The notes beneath the pieces were generated by a model, which ran no database searches, was not told the origin of the DNA, and saw only the letters and a program-made list of their open reading frames with translations. A DNA stretch of 64,000 bases from Phytopythium helicoides (lineage: Eukaryota; Oomycota; Peronosporomycetes; Pythiales; Pythiaceae), in assembly GCA_024867545.1 (NCBI GenBank), contig JANFNE010000004.1, forward strand, positions 1,364,001-1,428,000, read 5' to 3'. Each line of letters starts with the position of its first letter. Position 1 is the stretch's first letter. A program made the position numbers and the translations under genes. Positions 57,598 through 64,000 of this stretch are shown here, piece after piece.

Positions 57598-59019
57598 TTA
57601 TAGAAGAACGTCCGCAGCCGAGATCGCACTGATACGCCCATAGCCAAACTGGTTGTTCGGGATGTCCGCATCAGTCGTGCCGTTGCACGAGTAGCCCGTG
57701 GTCGTAAGGTTGTGCACCGTCGTCTCGATCAGGATCGAGCGAATGTCGTCGTAGGTGAGCGATGAGTTGGCACTGAGGAGAAGCGCAATTGTCCCGGACA
57801 CGTGCGGACATGCCATGCTCGTACCACTCGCAATTGCGTACGAGGTATCGCTCAAGTAGTAAGCTGAGATTACATCCTCACCAGGAGCTGAAACATCCGG
57901 CTTGATGATTCCAGTGACAGCAGCGCCTTTCGAGCTGAAGTCAGCAAGGCTGTCATCGGTTGTCGTGGCTCCAACAGCAATCACGGACGCATCATCACCG
58001 GGAGAATTGGCCGTACCGCACTCCGGACCATCATTGCCAGCAGAAAAGATTGGGATGATACCAGCGGCAATCCACGTCTGGGTTGCAGCAGCGTAGAAGG
58101 TGTCACCCTGACCTCCACCCCACGAGTTACCCACAAGGTCCGGAGCCATTGAGCAATTTGCATTGTTGCCGCTGGTGTCCGTTGGGCATGTGATGAACTG
58201 AGCGCATTCCAGAAGGTCCGACTCATAGCAATATTCACCCCGACACCCCTTGCACGTAATCCACTGCGCTCCAGGAGCTACACCGATGCTACCAGCGCCG
58301 ACCATAGTGCCCATAGTGTGCGTTCCATGTCCGAACGAGTCGTAAGGCGTGGTGGTTTGGTTTTCGGGGTCGTACCAGCCGTACTCTGATCGGAAGGTGT
58401 CGACAAGCAGCTCATGCGTGTATCTCACTCCCGTGTCAATGTGCGAGACAACGACGCCCTGGCCAGTGTATCCTTCAGCCCAAACACTTGGTGCTCCAAT
58501 TTTCGTCACGCCCCAGCCAGTGTACTTTGCCAGAGTGGACGCTTCAGTGTTCGCATCAACTTCGACAAACGAGTTGAAAGTTGGCAGCGGCAGTACCATC
58601 TCCTCGCGGATCTCGTACACTGACGAAAGCTTCACCAGCTTGGTCAAAAGTGACACCGTCGCGTCCTGAATGTACACTTGGTTGCTCACCCAGAAGCTCT
58701 TGGCGTCCGAGTAGAGTCCATCGGCTTCTTCCGCCAGCACAGCAGTCACCTCGCTCTGGGTCTCGTTGGCGTGGACTTGTAGAGAATCGACGAGCTCAGC
58801 GATCTTATCACCCTTGGAGGTGGCGTTGCTGTCGAGCGAGTTGATGATCGGAGCTTCGACGCCGTCAGCGATGGTGAGGACGAGGTTGACGGTGGTCTGA
58901 GCTCGTAGAGTGCGGTGGACTCCCGGGTGGACGATAGGTTTCGCGTCGACGTCACTGCTGTAGGCGAGCGCGAGAACGGCGGCGACTAAAGCCGATCGAG
59001 TACTGGGAAGGGAAACCAT
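57598..59019 (-). CDS. Secreted subtilase (S8), copy 1, 473 aa
   Basis: Extracellular subtilisin-type serine protease. A signal peptide (about 1-26: hydrophobic LVAAVLALAYSS, cleavage near DAK) is followed by a pro-region (27-160) and the catalytic domain. Triad: Asp195 (VSHIDTGVRYTH), His231 (GHGTHTMGT) and Ser401 (SGTSMACPHVSG); oxyanion Asn329 (SAGNDGPE). Paired cysteines (CKGCRGEYCYES, CPTDTSGNNANCS) suggest disulfides. Several N-glycosylation sequons are visible (NQT, NAT, NSS). It is intronless and shares a 349-bp almost identical pro-region with copy 3. Inr/FPR promoter 51 bp upstream. Convergent with NAA20. Confidence 0.93.
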   Translation of the reverse strand: MVSLPSTRSALVAAVLALAYSSDVDAKPIVHPGVHRTLRAQTTVNLVLTIADGVEAPIINSLDSNATSKGDKIAELVDSLQVHANETQSEVTAVLAEEADGLYSDAKSFWVSNQVYIQDATVSLLTKLVKLSSVYEIREEMVLPLPTFNSFVEVDANTEASTLAKYTGWGVTKIGAPSVWAEGYTGQGVVVSHIDTGVRYTHELLVDTFRSEYGWYDPENQTTTPYDSFGHGTHTMGTMVGAGSIGVAPGAQWITCKGCRGEYCYESDLLECAQFITCPTDTSGNNANCSMAPDLVGNSWGGGQGDTFYAAATQTWIAAGIIPIFSAGNDGPECGTANSPGDDASVIAVGATTTDDSLADFSSKGAAVTGIIKPDVSAPGEDVISAYYLSDTSYAIASGTSMACPHVSGTIALLLSANSSLTYDDIRSILIETTVHNLTTTGYSCNGTTDADIPNNQFGYGRISAISAADVLL

Positions 59020-59069
59020 GACTATGGTTATGATGGACCAAAGAAGTGAAGGAGAATTGAGTGCGACGA

Positions 59070-59088
59070 GGAAAACTGCCGAATGAGC
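59070..59088 (-). promoter_or_regulatory. Inr+FPR core promoter, subtilase copy 1
   Basis: The minus strand reads GCTCATTCGGCAGTTTTCC, an excellent fit to the oomycete initiator/FPR consensus, 51 bp before the ATG. Confidence 0.75.
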
Positions 59089-59382
59089 AAGTTAATGAGA
59101 AGATGTCTAGCGCACCAAGGTCGAAGAAAGACTTCTGCTAAGCAACTCTACTCAAACTGATCTGTAAAAGAGACCTGCGTGTGCGCAAGTCCTCAAGGGA
59201 AACGTGCCCTCAAGGGATAAGTGTTTACGCATTTGGACCTGGCTCACGAATCCCTAAAACACCAGTGTGCGAGCTTCGAATGCATTCGGATGCATTTGAA
59301 TGAATGCTGCAATTGACCACGTGACGTTGAGCTCATCAACGGCATCTGTGTGAGCGGAAGCCTTCAACTTGACAGTCGCACT

Positions 59383-59395
59383 CTTCAACCTGATA
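59383..59395 (-). promoter_or_regulatory. Shared upstream 13-mer, subtilase copy 1
   Basis: TATCAGGTTGAAG on the minus strand, 364 bp upstream of the copy 1 ATG. It also occurs upstream of copies 2 and 3. A partial second copy lies 21 bp away. Confidence 0.45.
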
Positions 59396-59703
59396 ACGAT
59401 CGAGTGTACGGTTTTTTACAATCGTGCCTTTCAGCTCTTTGATTGGCAAGCAGTGGATGCCATTCAAAAACGATCACTTTGTGAAAGTCGACGCAGTTTG
59501 TGCTGTGTGCGCATTTGCACGAGAAGATAATCTTGGCAAAGCGAACAGTGCTGCAATCACACTTGATGCTATTAGCTCCACGCACAGATTTGCAATGGCA
59601 TTACAAGATGGGATTGATTTGGATTTACATGAAGGAGAGATACCCTTTTCTGGGTTTGCTGAGACGTGCGCTACACGCGCTTCGCGGCGAATGTTTGGGC
59701 ACC

Positions 59704-61122
59704 TTACAGGACGAGCTTCGCAGCATCGGGAGCGCTGATGCGACCGTAGCCAAACTGGTTGTTCGGGATGTCAGCATCCGTCGTGCCGTTGCACGAGTAG
59801 CCTGTGCTCGTGAGGTTGCGAACACTGGACTCGAACAGGGTCGAGCGAATGTCGTCGTAGGTGAGCGATGAGTTGGCACTGAGGAGAAGCGCAATCAAAC
59901 CAGTCACGTGAGGCGCCGCCATGCTGGTGCCGCTCGCAATGGCCAATGCAGTGTCGCTGGAGGAGTAGGCCGAGATGACGTCCTCGCCAGGAGCCGACAC
60001 TTCCGGCTTGATGAGTCCCGTCACAGAAGCACCCTTGGAGCTGAAATCCGCGAGAGCATCGGACGAGGTGGTGGCGCCAACTGAAATCACGGTCGGATCG
60101 TCACCAGGCGAGCTGGCCGTCCCGCATCCCTTTTCGCCCTCGTTTCCGATGGAGAACACCGGGATAATTCCCGCCGCGATCCATGTCTGAATGGCTGCAG
60201 CGTAAAAGGTGTCACCCTGACCACCTCCCCACGAGTTGCTCACGACGGCAGGCGCCTTGGAGCAGTCGGGGTTGTTGCCGCTCGTGTCAGTCGGGCAGGT
60301 GACAAATTGCGCGCAATCGAGCAGGTCCGATTCATAGCAATCTCTGCCGCGGCAGCCCTTGCAACTGATCCACTGCGCTCCGGGAGCCACACCGAAGTCC
60401 AGCGTTCCGACAATGGTGCCCATCGTGTGGGTTCCGTGGTAATCTGAGTCATAGGGAGTGGCCGTGCGGTTCTCCGGGTCGTACCAGCCGTAGTCCTTGC
60501 GGAAAGAGTCGGCAATCAGCTTGTGCGTGTAGCGCACGCCTGAGTCAATGTGAGCGATCACGACACCCTGGCCAGTGTATCCCTCAGCCCAGACAGTCGG
60601 GGCGTCAATCGTGGCAACGCCCCAGCCAGAGTAGGTCGCCATCGTGGTCGCGTCGGTACTCGCCTCTACGATCTTGGGAGCACTCAAGGTCGGAAGGGGA
60701 AGCACCAGCTCCTCGCGGATGTCTGCGACAGACGGAAGCGCCGCGAGCTTCAGGAGCAGCGACGCCGTGGCACCCTCGATGTAGACCTGGTTGCTGATCC
60801 AAAAGCTCTTGGAGCTCGTGTACAGGTTGTCAGCCTCCTGCGACAGAACCTTGGTCACATCACCCTGGGTATCGGTGGCATGCGCCTGCAGCGACTTGAC
60901 GAGCTTGGCGATCTTGTCTCCCTTGGACGTGGACTCGCTCTCAAGAGAGCTGCTCAGCGGTGCCTCGATGCCATCGGCGATCGTAACCACAAGGTTGACG
61001 GTAGTTTGAGCGCGAAGAGCACGGTGCACTCCCGGGTGAATGTAGGGCTTGGCTTCGGCAGTGGAGGCAAGGGCGAGAACTGCAGCGGCGACGGCCCAAC
61101 GAATAGCGGAGAAAGAGACCAT
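59704..61122 (-). CDS. Secreted subtilase (S8), copy 2, 472 aa
   Basis: Extracellular subtilisin-type protease: signal peptide about 1-24 (AVAAAVLALASTAEA), pro-region to about 160, triad Asp193 (AHIDSGVRYTH), His229 (DYHGTHTMGT) and Ser400 (SGTSMAAPHVTG), oxyanion Asn327 (SIGNEGE). Unlike copies 1 and 3, the residue before the catalytic His is Tyr instead of Gly, and the Cys after SGTSMA is Ala. The most divergent of the three; its pro-region is not homogenised with the others. Its Inr is only 39 bp from the ATG. Confidence 0.93.
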   Translation of the reverse strand: MVSFSAIRWAVAAAVLALASTAEAKPYIHPGVHRALRAQTTVNLVVTIADGIEAPLSSSLESESTSKGDKIAKLVKSLQAHATDTQGDVTKVLSQEADNLYTSSKSFWISNQVYIEGATASLLLKLAALPSVADIREELVLPLPTLSAPKIVEASTDATTMATYSGWGVATIDAPTVWAEGYTGQGVVIAHIDSGVRYTHKLIADSFRKDYGWYDPENRTATPYDSDYHGTHTMGTIVGTLDFGVAPGAQWISCKGCRGRDCYESDLLDCAQFVTCPTDTSGNNPDCSKAPAVVSNSWGGGQGDTFYAAAIQTWIAAGIIPVFSIGNEGEKGCGTASSPGDDPTVISVGATTSSDALADFSSKGASVTGLIKPEVSAPGEDVISAYSSSDTALAIASGTSMAAPHVTGLIALLLSANSSLTYDDIRSTLFESSVRNLTSTGYSCNGTTDADIPNNQFGYGRISAPDAAKLVL

Positions 61123-61160
61123 GGCTGTGGCGACTGGAAAAGAAGGCTGGAGCCCGAGGA

Positions 61161-61179
61161 GGGAAATTGCCGAATGAAC
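61161..61179 (-). promoter_or_regulatory. Inr+FPR core promoter, subtilase copy 2
   Basis: The minus strand reads GTTCATTCGGCAATTTCCC, homologous to the copy 1 element. Confidence 0.7.
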
Positions 61180-61626
61180 AAGGTGGAAGGCGGGATGAGA
61201 ATCGGTCAGGGTTCGTAGAGCTCTGCAAGCAGCTTCGTCGGCGTGGGTAAAGTGTCGGGACGCGAACAGCGGATTCTGAGACCACCATTACGCGTACTAT
61301 TTCATGCAACTCTCCTGGTTGCACAGATCGATCTTGGGCTGCGAGTGTGTTCAAAATCTGATGAGTGTGCTCGAAAAGCATGAACACTCTAAACTAATGC
61401 AACGCGAATTGTCGACGGATCGAGTGCTGAGCTGGATAAACGCTACACGCTGTAGATACACCATTGTCTGCCTGCTTGCAAAAGTTGCACTTTGACTCGA
61501 AGCTCGTAGACGCCATCCGCGTGACCATGACTCGTGATTGCGATCCTAAACGGACGAATAGCGAAAACTCTGCGGTTAACGGGGATGTAAAAGAGCGACT
61601 GCCTCGTAAATGCACCAGCTGTACCA

Positions 61627-61639
61627 CTTCAACCTGATA
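61627..61639 (-). promoter_or_regulatory. Shared upstream 13-mer, subtilase copy 2
   Basis: TATCAGGTTGAAG on the minus strand, 505 bp upstream of the copy 2 ATG. The identity extends to 16 bp with copy 1 (CGTTATCAGGTTGAAG). Confidence 0.45.
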
Positions 61640-61806
61640 ACGGGCTGCGCTAAGTGACAAGAAACGACGATCCGGGAAGGATTTGCCAGATGCGCAAACA
61701 ATGCTTGCCAAGCACACGTCACGGCACCCGAGAGAAGCACCGCGCCAACCAGTGGCCATACCTCCAACTCGTGTGCAAGGCAGTGCCGAAGTGTTCGTCT
61801 GACGAG

Positions 61807-61851
61807 ACGTGTAAACATCTAGACAGCAGTGGGGGCTCGATGTTTACACGT
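61807..61851 (-). terminator. 3' UTR stem-loop overlapping AATAAA, subtilase copy 3
   Basis: A perfect 13-bp inverted repeat (ACGTGTAAACATC / GATGTTTACACGT) with a 19-nt loop begins 21 bp after the stop of copy 3. AATAAA (minus strand, 61851-61856) touches its proximal arm. It could be an mRNA 3'-end structure or a small transposon end. Confidence 0.5.
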
Positions 61852-61872
61852 TTATTCTAGGTTCACCAAGAC

Positions 61873-63294
61873 TTAGAGCACCGAAGTGGCTGCGAGCGCA
61901 TTCAAGCGGCCGTAGCCAAACTGGTTGTTGGGGTAGTCGGCGTCCGTTGTGCCGTTGCACGAGTACCCGGTGCTCGAAATGGTGAGGTCCGTTGTCACGG
62001 ACAGAAGGATTCGAATGTCCTCGTATGTGAGGGATGGATTGACGCTCAGCATGAGAGCGATCGTTCCAGTCACATGTGGGCATGCCATGCTAGTACCGCT
62101 ACCAGTCGCGTACGACGTGTCGCTCAAGTTGTACGCCGAGGTGATACTTGAACCCGGAGCGGAAATGTCGGGCTTGATGATGCCCGTCACAGCTGCCCCC
62201 TTAGAGCTGTAGTCAGCAAGAGCGTCGGCACTCGTCGTGGCTCCGACAGCAATAACAGACGCGTCATCACCAGGTGAGCTAGCTGTACCGCATGCGGGGC
62301 CAGTGTTGCCGATCGAGAATACTGGGATGATTCCGGCAGCGATCCACGTCTGGATGGCGGCAGCGAAGAATGTCTGGCCTTGGCCGCCGCCCCACGAGTT
62401 ACCTACAACATCAGGTGCCTTGGAGCAATCGGCGTTGTTACCGCTCGGGTCAGTCGGGCAAGTTATAAATTGTGCGCAGGCGAGAAGGTCGGATTCGTAG
62501 CAATCTTTACCGCGGCATCCCTTGCAGCTGATCCAAGTGGCTCCAGGTGCGACGCCAATGCTGCCTGAGCCAACCGTGGTTCCCATGGTGTGAGTTCCAT
62601 GCCCAGATGAGTCGTAAGGTGTCGCAGACTTAGTTTCTGGATCGTACCAGCCGTAAGATGATCGGAACGACGACTTGAGCACTTCGTGAGTTGACCGGAC
62701 ACCCGAGTCAATATGTGCGACAACGACGCCTTGACCAGTATAGCCTTTAGCCCAGACACTCGGGGCTCCAATTTTCGTCACGCCCCAGCCGGTATACCCG
62801 CCAGTAGTCGAAGTTGCTGTTGTGCTGGCATTGACTTCTGTGAAAGACCCCAGCGTCGGAAGTGAAAACACCATCTCTTCGCGGATCTCGTAGATCGATG
62901 GAAGCGTAATTAGCTTGGTCAAAAGTGACACCGTCGCGTCCTGAATGTACACTTGGTTGCTCACCCAGAAGCTCTTGGCGTCCGAGTAGAGTCCATCGGC
63001 TTCTTCCGCCAGCACAGCAGTCACCTCGCTCTGGGTCTCGTTGGCGTGGACTTGTAGAGAATCGACGAGCTCAGCGATCTTATCACCCTTGGAGGTGGCG
63101 TTGCTGTCGAGCGAGTTGATGATCGGAGCTTCGACGCCGTCAGCGATGGTGAGGACGAGGTTGACGGTGGTCTGAGCTCGTAGAGCGCGGTGGACTCCCG
63201 GGTGGACGATAGGTTTCGCGTCGACGTCACTGCTGTAGGTGAGCGCGAGAACGGCGGCGAGGATAGCCCAGCGAGCGCTAATAAGAGATACCAT
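61873..63294 (-). CDS. Secreted subtilase (S8), copy 3, 473 aa
   Basis: Extracellular subtilisin-type protease: signal peptide about 1-26 (AILAAVLALTYSS), pro-region to about 160, triad Asp196 (AHIDSGVRSTH), His232 (GHGTHTMGTT) and Ser402 (SGTSMACPHVTG), oxyanion Asn330 (SIGNTGP). MVSL at 63294 was chosen over an ATG four codons upstream because all three paralogues start MVS. The pro-region coding DNA is almost identical to copy 1, while the catalytic domain differs in many positions, including the Cys-rich and C-terminal loops. Confidence 0.93.
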   Translation of the reverse strand: MVSLISARWAILAAVLALTYSSDVDAKPIVHPGVHRALRAQTTVNLVLTIADGVEAPIINSLDSNATSKGDKIAELVDSLQVHANETQSEVTAVLAEEADGLYSDAKSFWVSNQVYIQDATVSLLTKLITLPSIYEIREEMVFSLPTLGSFTEVNASTTATSTTGGYTGWGVTKIGAPSVWAKGYTGQGVVVAHIDSGVRSTHEVLKSSFRSSYGWYDPETKSATPYDSSGHGTHTMGTTVGSGSIGVAPGATWISCKGCRGKDCYESDLLACAQFITCPTDPSGNNADCSKAPDVVGNSWGGGQGQTFFAAAIQTWIAAGIIPVFSIGNTGPACGTASSPGDDASVIAVGATTSADALADYSSKGAAVTGIIKPDISAPGSSITSAYNLSDTSYATGSGTSMACPHVTGTIALMLSVNPSLTYEDIRILLSVTTDLTISSTGYSCNGTTDADYPNNQFGYGRLNALAATSVL

Positions 63295-63336
63295 CACGAC
63301 TGGCACTTGACTTGCGACCTAGATGCTAACGAGGTC

Positions 63337-63352
63337 GGGTTGACAAATGAGC
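63337..63352 (-). promoter_or_regulatory. Inr-like element, subtilase copy 3
   Basis: The minus strand reads GCTCATTTGTCAACCC, 43 bp before the ATG. The Inr half is perfect but the FPR is weaker than in copies 1 and 2. Confidence 0.6.
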
Positions 63353-63943
63353 AGGGACCGCCAGCTCCTTCTCGCCAGGCGCTCGTGTTTAGTCTTGGGC
63401 GAAGGGCGGCGTTACGCGTTGCTGCAGTGCTCTATGGCAAGTGGTCACGACAGCGCGTTGCCCAGTGCTCGGCAATGCCACTGTCAAATCACAAGGTTGG
63501 TGGTGAGCCCTCTTGACTCATTCGCTATCTGCACTCATTGGTGACTTGGAAGTTGTCAAGTGTCTTCGCAGTCGTCCTTTCGACACACGAACGCCATGTG
63601 CCCGACTTGGTTTTCCGGTGCTGGGGTTCTACTTCCGGACTCCAATAAAGCTTGGCGCTACTAGATGCAAGAATTGCTCAACCAGTTCAGTAGTGTGCTA
63701 ATTGCGCCGTCTTTATCCTGTATGGCGAAAGTCATGTTGGAGGTCATGCCAAGACATCAAAATCGTCTCGAGACGGAGAATTCTGCTCTGCACATGCACA
63801 TGTCGACCGAGCTCTTCCACGTCCGAGCTGAGCTCGTCAATGCAATCTCACGTGTGTTACTCATGGGCAGTTTTCTAATATACTAGGCGGGAAAGCGATA
63901 TGATGTAGAAGCGCGTCATGCAGACTTCAGCCTGATGCGCGCA

Positions 63944-63956
63944 CTTCAACCTGATA
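63944..63956 (-). promoter_or_regulatory. Shared upstream 13-mer, subtilase copy 3
   Basis: TATCAGGTTGAAG on the minus strand, 650 bp upstream of the ATG. A second, variant copy (CTTCAGCCTGATG on plus) starts at 63925, 19 bp away. Confidence 0.45.
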
Positions 63957-64000
63957 CTACCATGGCAAGCACGGCTACCCCACAGATGCGATTCGGACAG

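Larger units (their letters stand above)
59020..59703. other. Intergenic region between subtilase copies 1 and 2
   Basis: Contains the promoter of copy 1 and a motif pair, CTTCAACTTGACA (59362) and CTTCAACCTGATA (59383). The small ORFs here have no recognised motif. Confidence 0.5.
61123..61806. other. Intergenic region between subtilase copies 2 and 3
   Basis: Promoter elements of copy 2 (61161-61179 and 61627-61639); otherwise nothing recognised. Confidence 0.5.
63295..64000. other. Upstream region of subtilase copy 3
   Basis: Contains the copy 3 promoter and, at 63925 and 63944, the paired upstream motif. The short frames show nothing convincing. One (63513-63701) has SALIGDLEVVKCLRSR, reminiscent of a single ankyrin repeat. 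Confidence 0.4.

Overview
The window looks like nuclear DNA of an oomycete (Phytophthora/Pythium type, zoospore-forming). The evidence is: GC-rich, mostly intronless or micro-intron genes (GT-AG introns of 57-88 bp); several start regions with the oomycete initiator/FPR core promoter (GCTCATTYNNCAWTTT-like); a flagellar dynein assembly factor; secreted S8 subtilases; and Ty1/copia and hAT transposon relics. This is inferred from gene content; no species is claimed.

Layout. (1) 1-36281 is one head-to-tail array of 34 units of about 1.07 kb. Each unit carries, on the minus strand, a tRNA-Ser(AGA) and a tRNA-Val(AAC) gene, giving 33 complete and 1 partial Ser genes and 34 Val genes. CA-rich spacers surround a mixed-sequence core of about 400 bp that no recognised gene explains. 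The array runs off the left edge, so 34 is a minimum, and it ends abruptly at 36281. (2) 36282-38587 is a transposon graveyard with a frameshifted copia RNase H piece and a hAT transposase piece. (3) 38588-53655 holds five paralogous APC-superfamily transporters, each with a C-terminal soluble, possibly USP-like, domain. They form two subfamilies: A at 38588 and 48773; B at 40853, 44567 and 51622. DNAAF11 (LRRC6) sits among them. The B genes share a decayed repeat upstream, and the two A genes share an almost identical 392-bp 3' end. (4) 53884-57328 is a compact housekeeping block: RPB7, an LYR-motif protein, a small UIM protein with an apparent frameshift, a SET-domain protein, and NAA20 with five exons. 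Genes are divergent or convergent, often less than 100 bp apart. (5) 57598-63294 holds three tandem minus-strand secreted subtilases. Two share a 349-bp nearly identical pro-region tract, and all three have a common upstream 13-mer.

The most unusual item is the two-tRNA tandem array. It has segmental (3-unit and 4-unit) duplication structure and an unexplained core block. Both tRNAs have A34 (inosine) anticodons that would decode the C-ending Ser and Val codons common in GC-rich genes. All intron, start and domain calls were made by eye from the sequence.
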